In this document: positions 23,431 through 33,403 of the stretch, piece after piece | Position numbering within the stretch: the first letter of the stretch is position 1 | How the letters are laid out: each line of letters begins with the position of its first letter | NCBI RefSeq assembly: GCF_031143425.1 | Contig: NC_090444.1 | Coordinates: 1,350,118,323 to 1,350,182,322, forward strand | Direction of reading: 5' to 3' | Source of the DNA: Pleurodeles waltl | Lineage: Eukaryota > Chordata > Amphibia > Caudata > Salamandridae | Length of the DNA stretch: 64,000 bases | The notes under the pieces: model-generated | Databases searched by the model: none | What the model was told of the DNA's origin: nothing | The model's input: the letters and a program-made list of their open reading frames with translations, nothing else | Position numbers and translations under genes: made by a program

Positions 23431-23522
23431 ACGTGCATGTAGGTACATGAAAGCTCCTCCAGTGGTGCGTCTGCAAGCAGTGGTTCCAACATGGGAGAAA
23501 CATCTGAGTCCCTAATCATCTC

Positions 23523-23858
23523 TTGGCAGGCAGCAGCGGACCTCATTTGATGGAAAAAGGAAAACAACCTAACTGCAGGGTTGTCTTTTCGTCCACTTAT
23601 GATAGTGTCCATAATAGTGACGATGCCTCTACTAAGGATTGGGGTACTCACCTGGAGGATCTGGAGATCAGAGGTCTCTGGTCTCTAGACAAGCAGGTAT
23701 ATCATATCTACCTGGTGGAACTCCAAGTAATGTGGCAAGCCTTCAAGGCCTTTCTCCACACCATCTCTAGTCAGTCTGTTCAGAACTTGACAGATAACGC
23801 AACCGTAATTTGGTATCTCAACAAACAAGGGGGAGTTAGATGGCACCTTCTTTGTTGA
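23523..23858 (+). pseudogene. DIRS-2 RNase H domain
   Basis: 111 open codons. DASTKDWGTHLEDLEIRGLW carries the first RNase H aspartate and the strand after it; VELQVMWQAFKAFLH supplies the glutamate helix (the family has LEL, here VEL); NLTDNATVIWYLNKQGG gives the third acidic position. The same segments occur in DIRS-3 at 33610-33840. The domain would remove RNA from the RNA:DNA hybrid. It looks nearly complete, but without an RT it has no polymerase partner. Confidence 0.8.
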
Positions 23859-24439
23859 AAAGCGTTGACACCCTTGGGCACACCAGCATGGAGTAGTTCA
23901 AAACATCTTCCCCAGTAAGGAATTACCTAGATGGACTTGTTTGCCGCTCACAACAGTGTGGATTGCCTGAGTTCTGTGGTCTCCAGAATACATGCAAGGA
24001 GCAATGGAGAATGTGTTCCAGGTAAAATTGAGTTTTCTACTTCACTAAACACTTCTTCCTATACCCTTGAATCTTCAGGTTCTGCGGTAGATGAGCCAAG
24101 ACCAAGCCCAGGTTATCTTTACTTCCTGTATTGGCCAAGAAGGCTGTAGTATGCATGCAGACCTTCTGCACCTCTCTGTGCCCTCCATCTGTCTTCATCT
24201 CTGGGTGGATCTTCTGTCTCAGTCAGAGAGCCAGGTTCTTCATATCAAACTTCAGACCCTACACCTCTGTGCCTGGAGATTGAGCTCAGGCATTTACTGC
24301 ATTTCAATTAACATTAGAAGTGGTAAAAATTATTCTGTCTGCTCACTGTGATTCCACCAAAATGGTGCACTCCAGAAGGGGAAACTGGTTGGACGTTTAG
24401 TGGTTTGATAATGCAGTGGATCCTCTGAGAGCTTGTCTC

Positions 24440-25061
24440 TCGAATATTCCACAATTTTATATTTCTTTAGCACAAGGCTGTGCCTAAGGGACAGTAAAAG
24501 GACTTTTGCCTGCCTTGTTGGCATTCCTCTCCGTTCCTGATCAAACATCCTTGTTTAAATCACCCATTGTTTTGTGATTCTTAAAAGTTCTTACAAATAG
24601 ATTTCCTCCTACTTCTTTTATAATGTTTAAGTGGGACCTCAATTTAGTCATAACATTCATGACAGGTTCTCAGTGTGAACTTTAACATTGTTGTCATATA
24701 AGGTTGACTTTCAAAATTCTGTTTTAGTAGCTGTTACCTCAGCAAGACTCATCAGCGAGTTGCAAGCACTGTCCATCCCCATTTACATCTATCTTTCATG
24801 ACAAATCAGTACTAAGGACCAGAACTGCTTTTTTCCCAATGCTTGTAACCCTGTTTCACCTTTGTCACCCTATTTATCTACCTCCTCACCCTTCCAAGGA
24901 GGAAGAGAGGTTATGTAGATTGAAGCCAAATAGAGCCGTTTGTGTTTACATGACTAGAATAAAAGACTTTCATGTTGACAACCAGCCTTTTGTGGCAAAA
25001 GAAGTGGAGGGTCACTTACAAGAAGGATTTGGTATGAAAGTATAGTGGATTAATTTATGCA
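24440..25061 (+). pseudogene. DIRS-2 tyrosine recombinase, N-terminal portion (continues at 29020)
   Basis: Matches DIRS-3 in order: a FKWDLNLV segment near 24630, an ARLISELQAL segment holding the first catalytic arginine position (about 24740-24770), VLRTRTAFFP, PPHPSKEEERLCRLKP and MTRIKDFHVDNQPFV (24839-25045 frame). After WINLC at about 25048-25060 the sequence meets TTAA 25062-25065 and the insertion begins. The remaining recombinase, with KQICEGVCARSARA (HxxR region degraded) and DICKAATWTFLHTFA, continues from 29020 to about 29170. Several stops are present. Confidence 0.75.
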
Positions 25062-26111
25062 TTAACCCCTTTGCTGTAAGGCCTTTTCCCCGTCAGGTGC
25101 CGGGCATTGTTTTGCTATTTGGAGCAGTTCATGCTTCTGCCCTCATAACTTTTTGTCCACATAAGCTACCCACGCCAATTTGCTTCCTTTTTTCCAACAT
25201 CCTAGGCATTCTAGTGGTATCCAGAGTTTGTGGGTTCTCGTAAGGAGACCAAGAAATTAGCCAAAATACAGTGAAAATTTCGTTTTTTTCAAACAAATGG
25301 GAAGAAGGGCTGCAGAAGAAGGCTTGTGCTTTTTTCCCTGAAAATGGCATCAACAAATGGTTTGCGGTGCTAAAATCACCAGCCTCCCAGCTTTCAGGAA
25401 CAGGCAGACTTGAATCAGAAAACCACATTTTTCAACACAATATTGGCATTTTACTGGGACATACCCCGTTTTTACTATTGTTTGTGTTTTTAGCCCCCTT
25501 CAAGTTAGTGACAGCAATGGGTGTGAAACCAATGCTGGATCCCGGAAAGCAAAACATTTCTGAAATGTAGACAAAATTCTGAATTCAGCAAGGGGTCATT
25601 TGTGTAGATCCTACAAGGTTTTCCTACAAAAAAACCCAGCTGAAATAAAAAATATTGAAATTGAGGTGAAACAAACAGCAATTCTTCTCCACGTTTTACT
25701 CTGTAACTTTTTCCTGCAATGTCATATTTTTGAAAGGAATATACCCTTACGTATACTGGACGCCTCTGGTTCCGGGGATATATAGGGCTTGTAGGTTAAT
25801 CAAGAACCCTAGGTACTCTGCGCCAATACATGAGCTGCACCTTGCAATGGGTTTTCATTCCATACCGGGTATGCAGCAATTCATTTGCTGAAATATAAAA
25901 TAGGTATCAAGAAAACTTTTGTATTTCCAAAATGGGCACAAGATAAGGTGTGGAGAAGCAGTGGTTATTTGCACATCTCTGAATTCTAGGGTGCCCATAC
26001 TAGCATTTGAATTACAGGGGATTTCTCAAACAGACGTCTTTTGTACACACTGTTTTACATTTGGAAGATAAAAATGTAGAGAAAGACAAGGGGCAATAAC
26101 ACTTGTTCTGC

Positions 26112-26665
26112 TATTCTGTGTTCTCCCAAGTCTCCCAATTAAAATGGTACCTCAAAATATGGCCCAAAAAAATATTTTTCCTCACATTTTAGTGACAGAA
26201 AGTTCTGGAATCTGAGAGGAGCCACAAATTTCCTTCCACCCAGCGTTCCCCCAAGTCTCCTGATAAAAATGGTACCTCACTTGTGTGGGTAGGCCTAGTC
26301 CCCTCGAAAGGAAATGCCCCAAAACACTATGTGGACACATCAAAATTATCAAATACAAAACTACCTGCTTTTGCAGGGGGGGCACCTGCGTTTATGGTCC
26401 TGGGCTCAGCAGCCATCAAGGGAAACCTACCAAACCCAGACATTTCTGAAAACTAGACACCCGAGGGAGTCCAGGGAGGTGTGACTTGCGTGGATACCCC
26501 AGTGTTTTCTTACCCAGAATCCTCAGCAAACCTCAATTTTAGCTAAAAAATCTAATTTCTGCCACATTTCTGTGTGGGATCACCGCACCAGGGACAAATT
26601 TCCTACCACCCAACGTTCCCCTCAGTCTCCCGGTAAAAATGATACCTCACTTGTGTAGGTGGGCC
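26112..26665. repeat. diverged direct repeats in the left half of the piggyBac-like element
   Basis: At least three copies of a block run CC[AC]A.CGTTCCC or TTCTCCCAAG, then GTCTCCC..[TG]AAAA, then ATGGTACCTCA (26124-26158, 26248-26285, 26605-26660). The second and third are followed by CTTGTGT.GGT.GGCC. Spacing is irregular, so this looks like old duplication rather than a clean tandem array. Confidence 0.6.
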
Positions 26666-27273
26666 AAGTGCCTGTGACAGGGAAGAGCCAAAAACATGTC
26701 GAAATTGAGAGGGAATCAAAGCGGTTCCAAAAGGGCAGTTTGAAAAAAAAACATTTTTTAGGCTGACAAGTGCAGCAGAATTTTTATTGGTATAGATGAG
26801 ACAATGCTGGGTGGTAGGAATTTTGTGGATTCCTGCAGATTACGGAAGGTTCCATCACAAAAATGTGGGAAAAATGTGTGATTTCCAGCAAAGTTGGAGG
26901 TTTGCAGGGCATTGTGGGTAAGAAAATGGTGTGGGTTGCGTGTGAAGCACACCACCCTGGAATCATCCAGATATTTAGTTTTCAGATGTGTCTAGGTCTT
27001 GTGAATGTTTTTACATGGCAGCGTCCCAAAGTCTAAAAGGTGCAGCCCTCATCATTCCAAGTGGGACGATTTTGAGAGTTAGCCAAGCTCTCATGGCCCA
27101 AATGTAAAACCGAAACCCAAAATATTCAAATGTCCTCTTGCTTGCTGTGGGATAAGATATTTTAGTGTGCTGGGGGAGAGCTGAAAGACGGTTTCCCCCT
27201 TCAGTTGGGGTGGGGGGCATAGCCAGGCCCATACTGGTTGGTAGCCACCACCCCACAATTTTTCTTTTTAATT

Positions 27274-28590
27274 CCCTGGTATCTAGTCGACTTTCTGCCC
27301 CCTGGGAATTGGTTTGGGGTTATTGCCCCATCTGCCCACTGGTGAAAAGTACGACTTTGGCCCCATTTATTTAGGGTGGGGTTCTTATTTTGAAAAAAGA
27401 AATGTTCCCTGGTCTCTGGTGGGCTTTCTGCCCACCTTGGGAGCAGATGGGCCTTCCAAAAATAGGCCTATCTGCCCCCAAGGGGGGCAGATATGGGCAA
27501 CAGTAATGTGCTCCCATGGGAAGTGGCTCCTGCCCAAGGGGCTGCCCCCCCCCAATCAAAACACACACATAAACACACACTAATCCCTGGTGCCTGAGTG
27601 GTTTCTGCCCCCCCCCCCCGGGGCAGATCGCCCTAATAGAAATAGGCCGATCTGCCCCCAAGGGGAGCAGAAATGCCCTAAGATGAATTTGCCCCCAGGG
27701 GGGCAACCCTTGCCTAAGGGGTCACTCTCCTTGCGTGAATTTGGCACAAAAAAGAACCCCTGGTGCCTAGTGGTTTCTACCCTCCTTGGGGGCAGATCGG
27801 CCTAATAAAAATAGGCAGATCTGCCTCTAAGGCGGGCAGAAATGTCCTAAAATAACCCCCCCCAGGGAGCAACCCTTGCCTAAGGGGTCGCTCCCCTTGC
27901 GTGAAACTGACGCAAAAAATAAAAATCCCTGGTGTCTAGTGGTTTCTGCTTCCCTTGGGGCACATTGGCCTAATAAAAATAGGCTGCTCAGCCCCCAAGA
28001 GGGGCAGAAATGACCTAAATACAATTTGTCCCAAGGGGAGTGACCCCTGCCTAAGGGGTCGCTCCCCTTACATAAAAAAAATAAAGTAAACAACCAAAAA
28101 TAATTCCTGGTGTCTAAGGGTTTCTGCGACCCCCCTGGGGGCAGATCAGCCTAATTACAATAGGCCGATCTGGCCCCCGGGAGGGGCAGAAAAGGCCTAA
28201 AAATATTTTGCCCCCTGCAGAGCGGCCCTTGCCATGTGGCCGCTCCTCTGATTCAATAATATTTAAAGAAAAAATCCCTGGTGTCTCATGGTTTCTGTCC
28301 CCCTTGGGGGCAGATTGGCCTAATAAAAATAGGCTGATCTGCCCCCCAGGGGGGCAGAAATGGCCTAGAGTTAATTTTTCCCTCAGGGGAGCGACCCTTG
28401 CCTAAGGGGTCGCTCCCCACATATAAAAAAAAACAACAAAAAAAAAGATCCCTGGTGTCTAGGGGTTTCTGCCCCCACTGGCAGATTGGCCTAATTATAA
28501 GGGGGGCAAAAAAGGCAGCGGAGTGGCCCTTTCCCAAGGGGCCGCTCCTCTCATTCCCAAATAGAGAAAACAAACAATTCCCCTGGTGTC
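27274..28590. repeat. tandem array of ~173-bp units, each encoding two hairpins
   Basis: Nine occurrences of the unit start CCTGGTGTCTAGTGGTTTCTGCCCC (with variants) begin near 27274, 27407, 27585, 27758, 27927, 28105, 28276, 28450 and 28581. Complete units are 169-178 bp; the outer ones are shorter. Within a unit there are two inverted repeats: GGGGCAGATCGGCCTA..TAGGCCGATCTGCCCC, and GGGAGCGACCC..GGGGTCGCTCCC. An A-rich spacer closes the unit. Changes are scattered, but both stems remain visible in most units. There is no coding content. Confidence 0.9.
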
Positions 28591-28622
28591 TAGCCACATT
28601 GCGATCGGGCAGCAGAAATGCA

Positions 28623-28810
28623 GAGAGAGACATGAAAGGAGAGGAAAGGCCTTTCCTCTCCTTTCATGCCTCTCTCGCCCCCTCCACGTGATCGGAGGAG
28701 AAATGCTCTTGCATTTCTCCTCCGATCCGTGCTGGAAGCTGAGCTTGCAGTGCGGAGGGGTAGGCCTCTGATGAGGTCAGCGCGCGATCCCGCGCTGATG
28801 TCATCAGATG
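28623..28810. repeat. three successive strong hairpins
   Basis: First, 28631-28668 is a perfect 38-bp palindrome (arm CATGAAAGGAGAGGAAAGG), extending to 28623-28676 with one mismatch. Second, arms 28690-28706 and 28711-28727 (GATCGGAGGAGAAATGC) enclose a 4-nt loop. Third, an imperfect stem runs over about 28770-28808 (CTGATGAGGTCAGCGCG with CGCGCTGATGTCATCAG). All lie in the right subterminal part of the piggyBac-like element. Confidence 0.95.
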
Positions 28811-29179
28811 CCACAGAGGAATCAGGAGGGAGGGCAGGGGGTCAAAGGAGAAGCAATTCCCCTTCCATCCCTGCTGAGGGGAGGGGAGTGCAAGGCCCTT
28901 GGGGGGAGTGCTAGCGCTTTTACTGAGGGCCGGTAGCTGGACAAAGTGGTTACGTCCCTGGTGCCTGAGCACCACGGCAGTGGACATAACCACCTCATCC
29001 CGGGCACCCGAGGGGTTAAGATGTGTTAGTCGTTCGTGCATAAACAAATATGTGAGGGCGTATGTGCTCGTTCAGCCAGAGCAAACTTTCCTATTTCTGC
29101 TTTGGTAAGGTTGTTTCATTAACAGTGATATGTAAGGCAGCTACATGGACTTTTCTGCACACTTTTGCTGGTTTCTCAG

Positions 29180-29505
29180 GGGATATCCAACAGACTCTTA
29201 TGGACATGCCTTTTGATGGCTCCCGTCTTTTTGGAGACGAGGCAAACTCGGCCCTGGAGAGGTTCAAGGATTCCCGGGCTATGGCTCGGTCCCGTGGCCT
29301 TTCCACTTCCCCTCGTTCCCAACAGTCCGCCTTTCGTGGGCACGGAAGTTTCTCCCTGTTGCATCCCTTTCCCAGACACCGTGCCTCCCATGCTGTTCAG
29401 CCGCTGCATGGCCGGGGACACGGAATCCCACATGATCGAGGGACAGGGAACCAGAGGCCGGCCCAGTTCACCCCTGCCCCTAATGCAGCCTCCAAACCCT
29501 CCTAG
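29180..29505 (+). pseudogene. DIRS-3 gag C-terminus
   Basis: Reads GDIQQTLMDMPFDGSRLFG, then a SALERFKDSR segment, the conserved end of DIRS gag-like proteins, followed by a low-complexity Ser/Arg/Pro/His tail ending at the stop 29503-29505. The long open frame begins upstream at 29062, but its first ~40 codons are DIRS-2 recombinase sequence (ICKAATWTFLHTFA), so that start is not the gag start. Confidence 0.7.
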
Positions 29506-29829
29506 TCTGTTCCCTCACTCTGGTCCAGTTGACGGCAGGATTCGCCATCGCCTGCCCCACAGGGAATCCATCACTATGTACAGGTGGGTTTTATAGATCG
29601 GTCAAAGGGGCTACTCGTTTCCCTTCTAGTCTGCCCCACCAGCCATGCCTCCATCATTCAGCCGTATACCAGAGGATCATTTGGCACTTCTCTGCCAGGG
29701 ATTCACAGCTCTCTTGGCCAAGGGAGCCATAGAGAGGGTCAATGCACCAGAAGTAGGTCGTAGTTGATACCCCCGCTACTTTCTGGTGCCCAAAAAAGGA
29801 TAAGGACTTTCAACCTATACTAGACCTTC

Positions 29830-30402
29830 GGGCCCTCAATCTCTTCCTCAAGAAGGAGAAATTCAAAATGCTCACCCTGGCTCAGCTCCTGTCTGCCTTG
29901 GACCCTGGAGATTGGATGGTAGCGTTGGACTTGCAGGACGCTTATTTCCATATTCCCATCCTTCCTACCCACAGACATTACCTACGATTCGTGGTAGGTT
30001 ACGAGCATTTTCAATTTACTGTGCTTCCCTTCGGCCTTACCAGTGCCCCTCCGGTGTTCATGAAAGTGATAGTGGTGGTTGCAGCTCATCTGTGCAGGTT
30101 GGGGATTACAGTCTTCCCCTACCTCGATGATTGGCTGTTGAAGACGGACTCGCCCCAGAAAGTCGTCTCCCAACTTCAGACTATGGCGAACCTCCTGCAC
30201 ACGCTGGGGTTCACTATAAACCTGCTGAAGTCAAACCTGCTCCCTCTCAGATGCTCCCTTGCATCAGAGCTGTTCTGGACACAGTGCAGTTTCGGGTCTA
30301 TCCTCCCGAAAAGCGAGTCCAGTATATTCAGGCTATGATTGCGATCTTTCAGCCTTTATCTTAGGTTTCAGTGAGACTGACTCTGAGGCTGCTGGGCCTC
30401 AT
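29830..30402 (+). pseudogene. DIRS-3 reverse transcriptase, N-terminal two thirds
   Basis: The frame from 29868 carries LSALDPGDWMVALDLQDAYFHI (first catalytic aspartate), YEHFQFTVLPFGLTSAP, and FPYLDDWLL with the catalytic aspartate pair, then LLHTLGFTINLLKS. A LDLRALNLFLKKEKFKM block just before is in the same frame. RT copies the element RNA into DNA. Frame shifts occur before 29820 (the KKG region) and after about 30260. The gene is cut at 30402 by the solo LTR and resumes at 33404 with a RLVTHARRYM-like segment. Confidence 0.88.
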
Positions 30403-30808
30403 TGTAGGAAAGTACCATCTTGCCTGGCATGTTACCCCCATTTTTCACTGTATATATGTTGTTTTAGTTGTATGTGTCACTGGGACCCTGGTAACCCAGG
30501 GCCCCAGTGCTCATAAGTGTGCCTGAATGTGTTACCTGTGTAGTGACTAACTGTCTCACTGAGGCTCTGCTAATCAGAACCTCAGTGGTTATGCTCTCTC
30601 ATTTCTTTCCAAATTGTCACTAACAGGCTAGTGACCATTTTTACCAATTTACATTGGCTTACTGGAACACCCTTATAATTCCCTAGTATATGGTACTGAG
30701 GTACCCAGGGTATTGGGGTTCCAGGAGATCCCTATGGGCTGCAGCATTTCTTTTGCCACCCATAGGGAGCTCTGACAATTCTTACACAGGCCTGCCACTG
30801 CAGCCTGA

Positions 30809-31045
30809 GTGAAATAACGTCCACGTTATTTCACAGCCATTTTACACTGCACTTAAGTAACTTATAAGTCACCTATATGTCTAACCTTTACCTGGTAAAG
30901 GTTAGGTGCAAAGTTACTTAGTGTGAGGGCACCCTGACACTAGCCAAGGTGCCCCCACATTGTTCAGAGCCAATTCCCTGAACTTTGTGAGTGCGGGGAC
31001 ACCATTACACGCGTGCACTACATATAGGTCACTACCTATATGTAG
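30809..31045. repeat. three hairpins in U3 of the giant LTR, one with covariation
   Basis: Stems: 30809-30820 with 30823-30834 (GTGAAATAACGT, 2-nt loop); 30882-30892 with 30894-30904 (TAACCTTTACC, 1-nt loop); 31018-31028 with 31035-31045 (CTACATATAGG, 6-nt loop). In copy 2 the third stem is CTACACATAGG with CCTATGTGTAG (62569-62579, 62586-62596), so the pair T31023-A31040 has become C62574-G62591 and pairing is kept. The first stem is unchanged in copy 2; the second has one outer pair weakened. Confidence 0.9.
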
Positions 31046-31701
31046 CTTCACAATGGTAACTCCGAATATGGCCATGTAACATGTCTATGATCATGGAATT
31101 GCCCCCTCTATGCCATTCTGGCATAGTTGGCACAATCCCATGATCCCAGTGGTCTGTAGCACAGACCCTGGTACTGCCAAACTGCCCTTCCTGGGGTTTC
31201 ACTGCAGCTGCTGCTGCTGCCAACCCCTCAGACAGGCATCTGCCCTCCTGGGGTCCAGCCAGGCCTGGCCCAGGATGGCAGAACAAAGAACTTCCTCTGA
31301 GAGAGGGTGTGACACCCTTTCCCTTTGGAAAATGGTGTGAAGGCAGGGGAGGAGTAGCCTCCCCCAGCCTCTGGAAATGCTTTGTTGGGCACAGATGTGC
31401 CCAATTCTGCATAAGCCAGTATACACCGGTTCAGGGGACCCCTTAGCCCTGCTCTGGCGCGAAACTGGACAAAGGAAAGGGGAGTGACCACTCCCCTGAC
31501 CTGCACCTCCCCTGGGAGGTGTCCAGAGCTCCTCCAGTGTGCTCCAGACCTCTGCCATCTTGGAAACAGAGGTGCTGCTGGCACACTGGACTGCTCTGAG
31601 TGGCCAGTGCCACCAGGTGACGTCAGAGACTCCTTGTGATAGGCTCCTTCAGGTGTTGCTAGCCTATCCTCTCTCCTAAGTAGCCAAACCCTCTTTTCTG
31701 G

Positions 31702-31710
31702 CTATTTAAG
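31702..31710 (+). promoter_or_regulatory. TATA-like box of giant LTR
   Basis: CTATTTAAG, preceded by GC-poor CTCTTTTCTGG and kept in copy 2 as CTATTTAGG (about 63252-63260). It lies about 1.45 kb before the AATAAA signal, so R would be unusually long. Assigned from position and sequence only. Confidence 0.6.
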
Positions 31711-32127
31711 GTCTCTGTCTCTGGGGAAACTTTAGATAACGAATGCAAGAGCTTAGCCGAGTTCCTCTGCATCTCTCTCTTCACCTTCTGATAAGGAATC
31801 GACTGCTGACCGCGCTGGAAGCCTGCAAAACTGCAACAAAGTAGCTAAGACGACTACTGCAACTCTGTAACGCTGATCCTGCCGCCTTCTCGACTGTTTT
31901 CCTGTTTGTGCATGCTGTGGGGGTAGTCTGCCTCCTCTCTGCACCAGAAGCTCCGAAGAAATCTCCCGTGGGTCGACGGAATCTTCCCCCTGCAACCGCA
32001 GGCACCAAAAAGCTGCATTACCGGTCCCTTGGGTCTCCTCTCAGCACGACGAGCGACGTCCCTCGAATCCAGCAACTCTGTCAAAGTGGCCCCCACAGTC
32101 CAGTGACTCTTCAGTCCAAGTTTGGTG

Positions 32128-32137
32128 GAGGTAAGTC
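32128..32137 (+). promoter_or_regulatory. consensus 5' splice donor inside the LTR
   Basis: GAG|GTAAGTCC, a near-perfect vertebrate splice donor about 420 bp downstream of the TATA-like box, is identical in copy 2 (about 63678-63688). Donors inside R are known for spumaviruses, and this LTR could have a spliced leader of that kind. Use as a donor is inferred. Confidence 0.5.
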
Positions 32138-33153
32138 CTTGCCTCACCTCGCTAGACTGCATTGCTGGGAACCGTGACTTTTGCAGCTACTCCGGCCTCC
32201 GTGCACTTCCAGTGGAAATCCTTTGTGCACAGTCCAGCCTGGGTCCACGGCACTCTAACCTGCTTTGCACGACCTCCTAAGTTGTTCTCCAGCGACGTGG
32301 GACTTCTTTGTGCGACTTCGGGTGAGCACTGTTTCATGCATCCTCGTAGTGCCTGTTTCTGGCACTTCTCCGGGTGCTACCTGCTGCTGAGAGGGCTCCT
32401 TGTCTTGCTCGACGTCCCTTCTCTCTCCTGGTCCAATTTGCGATCTCCTGGTCCCTCCAGGGCCACAGCAGCGTCCAAAAACACTAACCGCACGATTTGC
32501 AGCTAGCAAGGCTTGTTGGCGTTCTTTCGGCGGGAAAACACTTCTGCACAACTCTCCACGGCGAGAAGGATCCGTCCACCAAAGGGGAAGTCTCTAGCCC
32601 TTTTCGTTCCTGCAGAAACCTCAGCTTCTTCTGTCCAGTAGAAGTTTCTTTGCACCCGCAGCTGGCATTTCCTGGGCATCTGCCCATCTCCGACTTGCTT
32701 GTGACTTTTGGACTTGGTCCCCTTGTTCCACAGGTACCCTAGATTGGAAATCCACAGTTGTTGCATTGTTGGTTTGTGTCTTTCCTGCATTATTCCTCTA
32801 ACACGACTTCTTTGTCCTTAGGGGAACTTTAGTGCACACTGCACTCACTTTTCAGGGTCTTGGGGAGGGTTATTTTTCTAACTCTCACTATTTTCTAATA
32901 GTCCCAGCGACCCTCTACAAGGTCACATAGGTTTGGGGTCCATTCGTGGTTCGCATTCCACTTTTGGAGTATATGGTTTGTGTTGCCCCTATCCCTATGT
33001 TTCCCCATTGCATCCTATTGTAACTATACATTGTTTGCACTGTTTTCTAAGACTATACTGCATATTTTTGCTATTGTGTATATATATCTTGTGTATATTT
33101 CCTATCCTCTCACTGAGGGTACACTCTAAGATACTTTGGCATATTGTCATAAA

Positions 33154-33159
33154 AATAAA
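33154..33159 (+). terminator. AATAAA polyadenylation signal of giant LTR
   Basis: AATAAA within AAAAATAAAGTACC, followed 20-60 bases on by T- and GT-rich sequence (TTTATTTTTAG, TGTGTATTGTGTTTTC), which is the usual downstream element. About 220 bp remain to the LTR end as U5. Confidence 0.75.
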
Positions 33160-33403
33160 GTACCTTTATTTTTAGTATAACTGTGTATTGTGTTTTCTTA
33201 TGATATTGTGCAAGTGACACTTGTGGTACTGTAGTAGCTTCACACGTCTCCTAGTTCAGCCTAAGCTGCTCTGCTAAGCTACCATTATCTATCAGCCTAA
33301 GCTGCTAGACACCCTATACACTAATAAGGGATAACTGGGCCTGGTGCAAGGTGCAAGTACCCCTTGGTACTCACTACAAACCAGTCCAGCCTCCTACACT
33401 CAT

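Larger units (their letters stand above)
25066..29015. mobile_element. piggyBac-like non-autonomous element, 3.95 kb
   Basis: The ends are CCCCTTTGCTG... and ...CACCCGAGGGG, with TTAA immediately outside each (25062-25065 and 29016-29019). TTAA duplication and C-rich/G-rich short inverted termini are the hallmark of piggyBac-superfamily transposons. Only the outer five bases are identical as inverted repeats. The insertion is supported independently: the DIRS-2 recombinase similarity stops at one TTAA and resumes at the other, in the same frame, with a five-residue motif (CIKMC) shared with DIRS-3 spanning the site. There is no transposase or other coding domain inside. The interior is dominated by diverged repeats and hairpins. 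Confidence 0.8.
22800..29179 (+). mobile_element. DIRS-2: DIRS-type element, RT-deleted, split by a piggyBac-like insertion
   Basis: Recognisable parts in order: gag (from about 23070), RNase H (23523-23858), post-RNase H linker (about 23880-24350), tyrosine recombinase (24440-25061, continuing 29020-29179). Almost no RT lies between gag and RNase H; only about 90 bp separate them, so the polymerase domain is deleted. The recombinase is interrupted at a TTAA by the insertion 25066-29015. No terminal repeats are seen: the left end is undefined, and the right end runs straight into DIRS-3 at about 29170. Confidence 0.75.
30403..33398 (+). mobile_element. giant solo LTR, 2996 bp (copy 1)
   Basis: Starts TGTAGGA and ends TCCTACA, with the 5-bp target duplication CTCAT at 30398-30402 and 33399-33403. 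The interrupted DIRS-3 RT is continuous across it once one CTCAT is ignored. There are no terminal direct repeats inside and no gag, pol or env similarity, so this is one LTR left after recombination, not a full provirus. A second copy begins at 61955 and is very similar over its whole visible length. TATA-like box, splice donor and AATAAA are in LTR order on the plus strand. The retroelement family is not determined: a 5-bp duplication fits some endogenous retroviruses and also gypsy elements. Confidence 0.88.

Noticed and set aside
27274..28590. Regular repeat array considered as a CRISPR
   Set aside because: The units are 170-178 bp, continuous and diverged, with no short constant repeat and unique spacers, and the context is eukaryotic.
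28590..29047. Several frames on both strands across the piggyBac-like element's right end
   Set aside because: They read through hairpins, overlap each other on both strands and show no domain.
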